Shown here in pieces: positions 56,427 to 64,000 of a stretch of DNA of 64,000 nt (positions within the stretch are counted from its first letter, which is position 1; every line of letters begins with the position of its first letter). Both the position numbers and the translations under genes were made by a program. This DNA comes from Candidatus Heteroruminococcus faecigallinarum. GTDB lineage: Bacteria > Bacillota > Clostridia > Oscillospirales > Ruminococcaceae. The notes below the pieces were generated by a model. That model was not told the origin of the DNA. It saw nothing but the letters and a program-made list of their open reading frames with translations, and ran no database searches. The stretch covers positions 81,080 through 145,079 of the forward strand of contig CAJFKV010000001.1 of assembly GCA_904387055.1 (NCBI GenBank), given 5' to 3'.

Positions 56427-57890
56427 ATGACCTATACCATCAACGGCTATGAGCCGGAGCGGCTCTTTCACTTTTTTGAGGAGATCAGCGCCATTCCCCG
56501 CGGGTCCGGCAACGAGAAAGCGGCCAGCGACTATCTGGTCGCCTTCGCCCGGGAACGGGGGCTGTGGGTTTACCAGGACGAGCTGTACAACGTCATCATC
56601 AAGAAACCCGCTTCCCCCGGGGCGGAGGCGGCTCCCCCGGTGATGCTCCAGGGGCACCTGGATATGGTGTGTGAAAAGCTGGCGGGAGTGGACCACGACT
56701 TCCTTACCCAGGGACTGGACCTGGTGGTGGAAGATGGCGTTCTGCGGGCAAATGGCACCACCCTGGGCGGGGACGACGGTGTTGCTGTGGCGACTATGCT
56801 GGCCGTCCTGGACGACAACGATCTGATCCATCCCTCTCTGGAATGTGTCTTTACCACCCAGGAAGAGACAGGGCTTACCGGTGCTGCCTTTCTGGACAAG
56901 TCCCTTTTGAAGGCGCGCACCATGCTCAACCTGGATTCTGCGGGGGAAGAGGGATCCGTCACCGTCAGCTGTGCCGGCGGGGTCCGCTGTACCCTGACCC
57001 GTCCTGTACTGCGGACTGCGCAAGAAGATGGCTGGCTGCTCTCCCTTTCCATTACCGGCTTGCTGGGCGGACATTCGGGAAGGGAGATTCACCAGAACCG
57101 GCAGAACGCGGATCTTTTGATGGCCCGGTTGGTTCATCGGCTTCTCCAGGGAGGCGGAAAGCTGGTCTCTCTGGAGGGAGGTACCAAGGACAATGCCATT
57201 CCTCGGGAGAGCGAGGCCCTTCTCCTCTACGCTGCAAAAGAAGAGGGGGAGGCGGCCGCCCAGAAGGCCCGTCTCCTGGCCGCCCAGATCGCCGAAGAAC
57301 TGCGGGACACGGAGCCCGCCTTCACCTGTGAGGTTTCCCTCCAGGCGGGGAGTGCCTCCCCCCTCTCCGGCGAGGATGCCTGGGCCCTGGTCCGCGCCCT
57401 GCGCCTGGCGCCCAACGGCGTGCGCAGCTACAGCCCCCGGCAGGGCGGATTCGTCGTGGCATCCCTCAATCTGGGAGTCGTCAAAACAGATGATGAAACC
57501 GCCACGCTGGTCTTCTTCCCCCGCAGTTCGGTGGCTTCCCTTCAGGAAGATACTCTGGACTCCCTTTCCGTCTTGGCAGAGACCTTTGGTTTTGTTCTCC
57601 ACAAGAGTGCTGCCTACCCTGGCTGGGCCCTGGCCTCTGTCTCCCCCATCCGGGACCTGTGCCAGGAAAGCTGGAAAGACATCACCGGCCGCGAGCTGCG
57701 GGTGGAAGCTCTCCATGTAGGGCTGGAATGCGGCCTCTTTATCGGCGCCATGCCTGGAATGGACGCCGTATCCATCGGTCCTACCCTCACCGGCTGCCAT
57801 ACCCCCGACGAGCGCCTTTCCTTGGAAAGCTTCTCCCGGTTTTACCGGTTCCTGGCCGATGTGCTGGCCCGGGCCGCCGCCCGGCGGTGA
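56427..57890 (+). CDS. pepD: Aminoacyl-histidine dipeptidase (beta-Ala-His dipeptidase)
   Basis: 'HFFEEISAIPRGSGNEKAASDYLVAFA', 'MLQGHLDMVCEK', 'GTTLGGDDGVAVATMLAVL', 'TTQEETGLTGAAFLD'. Confidence 0.95.
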   Translation: MTYTINGYEPERLFHFFEEISAIPRGSGNEKAASDYLVAFARERGLWVYQDELYNVIIKKPASPGAEAAPPVMLQGHLDMVCEKLAGVDHDFLTQGLDLVVEDGVLRANGTTLGGDDGVAVATMLAVLDDNDLIHPSLECVFTTQEETGLTGAAFLDKSLLKARTMLNLDSAGEEGSVTVSCAGGVRCTLTRPVLRTAQEDGWLLSLSITGLLGGHSGREIHQNRQNADLLMARLVHRLLQGGGKLVSLEGGTKDNAIPRESEALLLYAAKEEGEAAAQKARLLAAQIAEELRDTEPAFTCEVSLQAGSASPLSGEDAWALVRALRLAPNGVRSYSPRQGGFVVASLNLGVVKTDDETATLVFFPRSSVASLQEDTLDSLSVLAETFGFVLHKSAAYPGWALASVSPIRDLCQESWKDITGRELRVEALHVGLECGLFIGAMPGMDAVSIGPTLTGCHTPDERLSLESFSRFYRFLADVLARAAARR

Positions 57891-57982
57891 CGCTCTGCCT
57901 CCTCCTGTTCCCTACATATTCTCGGTAAAACAGCGGCAGTCGATCCGTTGCCGCCTGGATCATTCAAAAAGGGGGGCTTCCC

Positions 57983-59194
57983 ATGAAAACACGAGCCCTC
58001 TCCCTGCTCCTGGCGTCCCTGCTGACCCTCCTTTTGGTCTCGGGCTGTGACCGCAGGGTCCCCGAAAGAACGTCTTCGGAAGAGCAGTCCTCCCAGCAGG
58101 CCTCCAGCCAATGGGAGGAGGAAAGCTCCTCGGCCCCTTCCCTTCCCGGCAGCCTCCCGGAGGAGGAAGCCTCTTCCCGGGAGGAAACGGAGGATCAGGA
58201 GGCCGTCATTCACCAAATTCTCCTGGAGTACGGCGCGGTAGAGCCGGATAATCCCCCCAAGGAGGGATGGCTCCGGGCAGAAAAGGGGATGAGCCTGTAC
58301 TACTATGAAGAGCCGTGGAACCAGGAGACCCCCATGCCTCCCCACTGGTACTACGCCTGGCGGGTTTTCCAGATGTGGCAGGAGCCCGAGGAAACCTGGC
58401 AGGAGTACAGCCTGACCGATCTTCCCGGCTGGTTTTATCCGGCGGAGGCGTACGAGGAGCTGGTCACCGGGTATTTCCCCGTCACAGTGCAGTTTTTGCG
58501 GGACAGCGATCTCTATCGGGCGGATCTGGGCGGTTACAATCTGCCGGGAGGCGGCGGCATCGGCGCTACCCCCTGGATCCTTCTGGACCACGTGGAGCAG
58601 GAGCAGGAGGCGGACGGCAGCCTGCTGGTACATCTCTATGTAACGCTGGCATACAGCACCAACGACCTGGAGCAAAACACCTACCACATCCTCACCGCCC
58701 GGGTTCAGCCAGATGGAAGTTTCCAATACGTCAGCTGGGCGGAAGACCCCGCCCCCTCCCAGCAGCAGCGGGAGAGCACCCTCGTGGTGCTGGCAGAGAC
58801 GCCCACCCAGATGGACCACCTGTACACCAACGAAGCCTACGGGTTTTCCCTGACACTGCCGGAAAGCTGGACCGACCACTACACGGCGGAGGAAGGGGTC
58901 ATGCACTATGCCGACGGCTCCCAGGGGCCGCAGATTGGCTTCTTCTACCACGGCCAGACCAGCGCGCCCCTGGGGTACCTCCATCTGGTGCCGCTGGCAT
59001 ACTGGGAGACGGTCGATCCATCCGCTGCCGTCCTGGGCACCGAGCTTGCCCGGGACGGCCAGTACGCCTATGTCTACGCCACCTGGGGCGGAAGCTGCCC
59101 CTACAGCCCAGGGCAGGATTATGACCTGTACCAGGAGCTTCGCCTGGAACAGGAGGAAGAAGGCACCATCGTTCTGGCGTTTCTGGAACCGTAG
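57983..59194 (+). CDS. Hypothetical lipoprotein
   Basis: Signal peptide/lipobox 'MKTRALSLLLASLLTLLLVSGC' followed by Ser/Glu-rich linker; no family recognised. Confidence 0.8.
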   Translation: MKTRALSLLLASLLTLLLVSGCDRRVPERTSSEEQSSQQASSQWEEESSSAPSLPGSLPEEEASSREETEDQEAVIHQILLEYGAVEPDNPPKEGWLRAEKGMSLYYYEEPWNQETPMPPHWYYAWRVFQMWQEPEETWQEYSLTDLPGWFYPAEAYEELVTGYFPVTVQFLRDSDLYRADLGGYNLPGGGGIGATPWILLDHVEQEQEADGSLLVHLYVTLAYSTNDLEQNTYHILTARVQPDGSFQYVSWAEDPAPSQQQRESTLVVLAETPTQMDHLYTNEAYGFSLTLPESWTDHYTAEEGVMHYADGSQGPQIGFFYHGQTSAPLGYLHLVPLAYWETVDPSAAVLGTELARDGQYAYVYATWGGSCPYSPGQDYDLYQELRLEQEEEGTIVLAFLEP

Positions 59195-59268
59195 CGGGGC
59201 CATGGGAACGGGCATATTCCTCTTCTTCCCGCCTCTTTTTTCCTGGTATGTATCCCTTGAAAATCCAT

Positions 59269-59301
59269 AAGAGCCCTCCCGGTGAAACCGAGAGGGCTCT
59301 T
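59269..59301. terminator. Bidirectional terminator between convergent genes
   Basis: aagagccctcccggt-gaa-accgagagggctctt. Confidence 0.8.
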
Positions 59302-59305
59302 GTCG

Positions 59306-61396
59306 TTACGCCAATACAACGCTGGCGGCGATGGCCTGCTGCTGGTCCGGCGAGAGGGACCCGGCGGCAAACTCCATGGCCACATACCGCTGTCGCTGCC
59401 GGTGGTAGGCCAGCACCCCCGGGGTATATGCCACCGGGGCGGAAACGTCCCCCGGCTCCTGCCGGCGGGCAACCTGGACGGTGGCGGAGACGGTGGAATC
59501 GGTCTGGGAGACGGGGGTATACTCGTTATCCCAGTTGACCACGCTGCCCAGCATCAGGCCGCTGTAGATCGCCCGGTACTCCTGCTGCGGAGGTACTCCC
59601 TCCGGGAGGGAAAAGTCGCTGTAAGCGATGGTCCCCACTCGGTTTCCCCCGTCGTCGTAGACCCCTACGGGGGCGGCATACACCGTCTCCTGTTCCTCCT
59701 GAGAGGCGCTGCCCAGGGTCCATCCTTCCGGCAGCTGGAGGGAGAGGGAGAATACCTGCCCATCCCCTTCCACATAGTCCACCTGCTGACGGTTCCCCTC
59801 CTGGGCAAGGTAGGGTACCGTATCCCACAGGGAGACCAAGGGGACGGGGACCCCGTCCAGGAAGGTCCACTGACACAGGAACCATTGGGCAACCAGGTTG
59901 TCCTCCTGGACAAAATAGAGGGTCATGGAAAGGTGGGATTCTTCGGGGATCGCTTCCTGCAAAACCTGGGCCCGGTACCCTTCCCCCGGCTGCCACTCCT
60001 CCACCTGGTCAAAGGGGGACAGGGATTGGGTATAGGGGACGCCGTTCTCCTGCCGGGGGATCTGGACCCTTACCTCCACATCCAGAGGGTAGGGGGTGGG
60101 GTTTTGGGGCGGCATTGCAAAGGAGAGGGTCCCGTCTTCCCAGCGGAGGGAGGAAAACAGCTGCCGGGCAAAAAAGGCACATCCCTCCTCCTCCGGGACC
60201 GGCTGCCAGCTTCCCCCTTCCCCTTCTTCCATCAGGGCCAGGGTCTCCGTATCCACCCCCAGCCGGCGGCCCATGGAGGAGTCCTCCGGCCGCCGCACCC
60301 GGTAGGTCCGCAGGGTCCGGCCATCTGCGGACAGGGCCCCTTCTTCCGTCACCCAGAACTCCTGGCCGTAGACGGCCTGGAGAAGGGCCAGCTCCTCCGG
60401 GGCTTCCCCCGGCAGCGCCTGCAGCCCGTCGTCCACCGGCTCCGGATCGGCGGGGGCCTCCCTCGGCTCCTCTACCGGGTCCAGCAGCAGGGCGATTCCC
60501 ACGGCAGCCGTCAGGACGCAGGCCACCGCAGCTACCCCTCCGGCCAGCCTCTTGGGGGTGAGGATGTTGCGGATTCTCCCCTTGGCATCCCCTTCTCCAA
60601 AGGCCAGGGGGATCCCTCCCGACCGGCGGCCGGTGGCCAGCGACAGCAGAGCGGCGGCATAGTCCTTCCGGGAACCGCCCATGCGGCGGATAACCGCCTC
60701 ATCACAGGAGCGCTCCATATCCTGCCCGCTGAGGAAAAAGGCCACCCATACCAGGGGATTGAACCAATGAACCGCCAAGGCCACATAGGCCAGGAAGCGG
60801 GTGGCTTGGTCCCACCGGCGGATGTGGATCTCCTCGTGGAGCAGAACCAGCTCCTCGGTGCGAGGAGGAAGGTCGTCCGGCAGATAGATCACCGGCCGGA
60901 GCACCCCCCACACAAAGGGGCTCTCCAAACCGTGGACGCGGCGGACACGGCCTTCCCTCGCTCCCGCCTTCCCCAGACGGCGGGAGAGGCGAACCAGGGA
61001 GACGGCCCCGCCGAGAAGGACCGCCCCCGCTCCCGCCAGCCAGATCCCCGTGCCCACGGCAATGAGCACCTGCAGGGGATTGGCGCTGGCCGCCGCCACC
61101 GCCGGGGGCAGCAGCGGGTTGACCGCCTGGTCGATCCCCGAGACGCCGGTAACGATGACCGGGCTGGTCATCTGCCCGATGGCTGCCGGAATAGGGTCGG
61201 GATTCACCGGCAGCAGACTGAGAGCGCTTTCCACCGAGATGGGAACCAGCAGGCGCACCAGGGCCACCGCCCACAGGGCATACCGCACCCCGGTGGGCAG
61301 CTTTCGGAGCACCAGCCGCAGCAGCAGGAGGATCCCAATGACCCAGCTGGCGGCAAAGCTCTTGTTCAGCACCAGCAAAAACAGCTCTTCCATCAC
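59306..61396 (-). CDS. M56 family (BlaR1/MecR1-like) metallopeptidase sensor
   Basis: 'LVLLHEEIHIRRWDQATRFLAYVALAVHWFNPLVWVAFFLSGQDMERSCDEAVIRRMG'. Confidence 0.94.
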   Translation of the reverse strand: MMEELFLLVLNKSFAASWVIGILLLLRLVLRKLPTGVRYALWAVALVRLLVPISVESALSLLPVNPDPIPAAIGQMTSPVIVTGVSGIDQAVNPLLPPAVAAASANPLQVLIAVGTGIWLAGAGAVLLGGAVSLVRLSRRLGKAGAREGRVRRVHGLESPFVWGVLRPVIYLPDDLPPRTEELVLLHEEIHIRRWDQATRFLAYVALAVHWFNPLVWVAFFLSGQDMERSCDEAVIRRMGGSRKDYAAALLSLATGRRSGGIPLAFGEGDAKGRIRNILTPKRLAGGVAAVACVLTAAVGIALLLDPVEEPREAPADPEPVDDGLQALPGEAPEELALLQAVYGQEFWVTEEGALSADGRTLRTYRVRRPEDSSMGRRLGVDTETLALMEEGEGGSWQPVPEEEGCAFFARQLFSSLRWEDGTLSFAMPPQNPTPYPLDVEVRVQIPRQENGVPYTQSLSPFDQVEEWQPGEGYRAQVLQEAIPEESHLSMTLYFVQEDNLVAQWFLCQWTFLDGVPVPLVSLWDTVPYLAQEGNRQQVDYVEGDGQVFSLSLQLPEGWTLGSASQEEQETVYAAPVGVYDDGGNRVGTIAYSDFSLPEGVPPQQEYRAIYSGLMLGSVVNWDNEYTPVSQTDSTVSATVQVARRQEPGDVSAPVAYTPGVLAYHRQRQRYVAMEFAAGSLSPDQQQAIAASVVLA

Positions 61397-61758
61397 GCAT
61401 CCTCCCGGTAGGCCTCGATCAGCCGCTCCAGCTCCTGTACGTCCTCCTGGCTCAGCTTGGCCCGGCGGCTGAACGCCGCCAAAAAGCGGGGCAGCGACCC
61501 GCCAAAGCTCTCCTGAAGAAACTGTTCCCCCTGGGCCGCCTGGAAATCCTCCTCACTCATCCGGGCGGTTACCTGCCCACCCTGGTTTTGAAAGATTCCC
61601 CGGTCACACAGCCGCCGCAGCATGGTGTAGGTGGTGGACTTCTTCCAACCGAAGGTATCCCGGCAAAGGGTGACCAGCTCCCCGGAGGGTACCGGCGCCC
61701 GCTCCCAGATCAGCCGGGCAAACCGCAGCTCCATCTCCCCCAGTTTCCATCGATCCAT
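61393..61758 (-). CDS. BlaI/MecI/CopY family repressor
   Basis: 'LGEMELRFARLIWERAPVPSGELVTL..GWKKSTTYTMLRRLCDRGIFQNQG'; 4-nt overlap with M56 gene. Confidence 0.94.
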   Translation of the reverse strand: MDRWKLGEMELRFARLIWERAPVPSGELVTLCRDTFGWKKSTTYTMLRRLCDRGIFQNQGGQVTARMSEEDFQAAQGEQFLQESFGGSLPRFLAAFSRRAKLSQEDVQELERLIEAYREDA

Positions 61759-61784
61759 CCGGATTCCCCCTTTGGTTTATTATC

Positions 61785-61828
61785 ATTAGACCTATCGTTA
61801 GTCTATCATGATTAGACCAATCTGTCAA
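61785..61828 (-). promoter_or_regulatory. Promoter/operator of blaI-M56 operon
   Basis: Minus strand TTGACA-17 bp-TAGACT with overlapping TAGAC/GTCTA dyads and two attagacc copies. Confidence 0.5.
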
Positions 61829-61883
61829 GAGAAAACCGCCCCATCCCTCCGGTTCGGGAGACGGGGCGGCGTTTTGGTTTCTG

Positions 61884-63161
61884 TCAATCGTTCCAGCCGT
61901 GAACCCGGATCAACAGCTGGCAGGCGTAGCTGTAGGCGCTGGCCGGATAGTTGCGCAGGTCGCCTGTGTTGGAATTCACCAGATAATCGATCGTCTGACC
62001 GGTTTCGTCGGTACACAAGCCGGTAATCAGGACCGTGTGCCGCCAGTCGGACTGGGAGAAGGCTCGCAGGTGGAGAAGATCCCCCGACTGGCCGCTGTAA
62101 TAGGGAGCATCCGCCGTGGCCACCAGCCCATACCCCTGGTTCTCCTGGGCATAGAGGAGAAAATCGTCCACCGAGGACCAGGAGGCGGAGCGGCCGCTGG
62201 GTTGGGGCAGGTTGTTGGGGGTGGCGCCGTACCACTTCCAGATGCCGGGGGACTGGATATCCATGGGGATTCCCCCAGCCAGGAGGCACTGGGAGGTGAA
62301 ATTCTGGCAGTTTCCCCCGTAGCCGCTGTAATCGGCCCACTGGTCGTTGCGCCGGCCCACCCACTCCTGGGCATAGGCCACCGCCCCTTCCCGGTCGTAG
62401 TCGTGGTCCCAGGACAGGGAGGCATCCGGCTCCTGCCCCTGGGTAGCCCGCCGGGCCACGGCAGCCTGGGCCTCCTCCAGGAGGCGCGCGGTCTGTTCCG
62501 CAACGTATTGGGCAGCTCCCGATTCGTCCAGCGCGGCACCGTCGTCCCGCATCCCGGCAAAGGCATAGGGGCCCATCACCATCCAGTAGAGGCTGTTCAT
62601 CTGGACATGCTGGGCGATCTTCCACTCCCCCTGGAGGTTCTCCTCCAGTACAAAGCGGTGATACACATCCAGGCTTTGGGAGTCCACCCCCGGATAGGCC
62701 GCAAAATTCAAGGTGTTGTCTTCCACCACCGTCAGCTGGAGGGAACCGTCGGCCAGTCCCTGGACGTCCCGGCACTCCAGGACATAGTCGTATCCGGTGA
62801 GGGAAAGATCGGTGGGCTGGAGAAGACGGTTCTGGATTACATAGTTCAGCACCGCCTGGTTGCCCAGGGCCTGGGAGGAATCCGCCTCCACAAAGAGATC
62901 CCCCAGCTCCTCCGCCTCCAGCACCGCCACCGAGTCATAATACCGGTCCAGGAATTGAAGGATCAGGGCCTGCCCCTCCTCGCCCAGCTCCCCCGGGTCG
63001 CTCCAGCGGCCGCTGCCGGCGGGCGGTTCCCGGGTTGGGAGGGTTTCCTCCGCGGCGAGGACCTCCGAGGCCTCCTGGGAAGACGCTTCCACCGGGGCAG
63101 AGCCGGTTCCCTGGCAGCCTGCCAATAGCAGAACCGCCAGCAAAAGGGCGATTGATTTCAT
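61884..63161 (-). CDS. Amidase domain (Amidase_6-like) lipoprotein
   Basis: Lipobox 'LLLAGC'; 'AVAYAQEWVGRRNDQWADYSGYGGNCQNFTSQCLLAGGIPM', 'WRHTVLITGL'. Confidence 0.88.
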   Translation of the reverse strand: MKSIALLLAVLLLAGCQGTGSAPVEASSQEASEVLAAEETLPTREPPAGSGRWSDPGELGEEGQALILQFLDRYYDSVAVLEAEELGDLFVEADSSQALGNQAVLNYVIQNRLLQPTDLSLTGYDYVLECRDVQGLADGSLQLTVVEDNTLNFAAYPGVDSQSLDVYHRFVLEENLQGEWKIAQHVQMNSLYWMVMGPYAFAGMRDDGAALDESGAAQYVAEQTARLLEEAQAAVARRATQGQEPDASLSWDHDYDREGAVAYAQEWVGRRNDQWADYSGYGGNCQNFTSQCLLAGGIPMDIQSPGIWKWYGATPNNLPQPSGRSASWSSVDDFLLYAQENQGYGLVATADAPYYSGQSGDLLHLRAFSQSDWRHTVLITGLCTDETGQTIDYLVNSNTGDLRNYPASAYSYACQLLIRVHGWND

Positions 63162-63550
63162 GGGCGGCTCCATCCCTTCTTGATTTGTTCTTCTACCGCG
63201 CTGTTCCATTGGTCGTACCCCTGGATCTTGCCATCCAGAAATTGCAGCGTTTCCTGGAGGGCCTCGATCCGCCGCTGGAGCAGTTCCCGCTGTTCCAGGA
63301 GAATCTTCTTCCACTCCTCCCGGGTCCCTTCTCCCTGTTGAAAGAGCTCCACATAATGAACCAGCGCATCCACCTGAACGCCGGCATTGCGCATACAAAG
63401 GATAAAATGAATCCACCAGCAGCTTTCCTCGTCGTAGTCCCGGAAGCCGCTGGCCGTTCTCGGCACCGGCGGGATAAGGCCCACCCGCTCGTAATAACGG
63501 AGGGTATCGGTGGAGATGGCAAATTGTTTACTTACCTGAGCAATCGTCAT
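63158..63550 (-). CDS. MerR family transcriptional regulator
   Basis: 'MTIAQVSKQFAISTDTLRYYERVGLIPPVPRTASGFRDYDEESCWWIHFILCMRNAGV'; 4-nt overlap with lipoprotein gene. Confidence 0.93.
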   Translation of the reverse strand: MTIAQVSKQFAISTDTLRYYERVGLIPPVPRTASGFRDYDEESCWWIHFILCMRNAGVQVDALVHYVELFQQGEGTREEWKKILLEQRELLQRRIEALQETLQFLDGKIQGYDQWNSAVEEQIKKGWSRP

Positions 63551-63928
63551 TGTAAAGACCTCCATTCCTCCCTGGCTCTACATGCAGCAAACGGTACAAA
63601 CCGCCTGCTTTTTCATTATAACCATTCGAGTTCACTCAAAGTCAAGGGTTCCCGGCGATTTTTCCCGCCGGGGACCAAACCGGTGTCCCGCCCTTCTTTC
63701 CCCATCTTTTTTCTCGCCGGGAGGGTATACTGGAAATCGGGGCCAAAAAATGGATCTCTCCTCGGGGAATCTTTCCAGAAAACCAAAAAAACTGTAAACT
63801 TTCCCCCGGCAGCCTTGACCTGGACCCCACTCCAACCAGTATTCTGAATACGAGGGGAAATTCCCCTGTTTCTTTGCCAACCCATTCCCCTGGTTCCCTG
63901 GAGGAATTTCCCATCACCGGAGGTATCC

Positions 63929-64000
63929 ATGAAGACATTGTCCCTTCTTCTCGCGCTTCTTCTCCTGCTGGCGCTGCCGGCGGGGAAGCCCGCACTCTAA
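63929..64000 (+). other. Short signal-peptide-like ORF (23 aa) at window edge
   Basis: MKTLSLLLALLLLLALPAGKPAL* with ccggagg RBS; possibly a truncated or frameshifted secreted protein gene. Confidence 0.35.

Noticed and set aside
55770-57800. 676-aa - strand ORF
   Set aside because: Antisense to flavodoxin and pepD; no recognisable motifs.
1-64000. CRISPR arrays, IS elements, prophage, rRNA operon
   Set aside because: No regularly spaced direct repeats, transposase motifs, phage structural genes or rRNA signatures noticed on either strand.

Overview
The window is a chromosomal segment of a spore-forming Firmicute. Gene content and order suggest a GC-rich, Oscillospiraceae/Ruminococcaceae-like member of the Clostridia (inference). 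It is mostly core genome: 5'-truncated polC, a (Fe-S) protein, an RluA-type pseudouridine synthase, pyrE, radC, yajC, spoIIM, a Xer recombinase, radA, cwlD, prfC, tsf-rpsB, spoIIGA-sigE-(M15 peptidase)-sigG, cimA-leuA, adhE, spo0A-spoIVB, a gerA/gerB/gerC-type operon and pepD. There is one tRNA-Pro(GGG) and one T-box leader. No prophage, IS element or CRISPR array was found. The observations most worth a second look are: (1) a near-perfect 28-bp dif-like palindrome (11-6-11) beside the xer gene, at a sharp gene-orientation switch and next to a ~600-bp gene-free AT-richer tract; (2) a 125-aa protein with about 20% Cys and a CCCCHCHCHCHCC tail, divergent from spoIIGA; (3) a T-box riboswitch upstream of an XRE-cupin regulator/acyl-CoA ligase operon; (4) an inverted, diverged copy of the EF-Ts C-terminal coding sequence, in frame ahead of a nitroreductase; (5) an HTH regulator fused to 10-residue Gly-rich tandem repeats; (6) a lipoprotein serpin with a predicted Arg P1; (7) a structured, unassigned intergenic region beside tRNA-Pro. 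All assignments come from reading motifs by eye. No searches were run.
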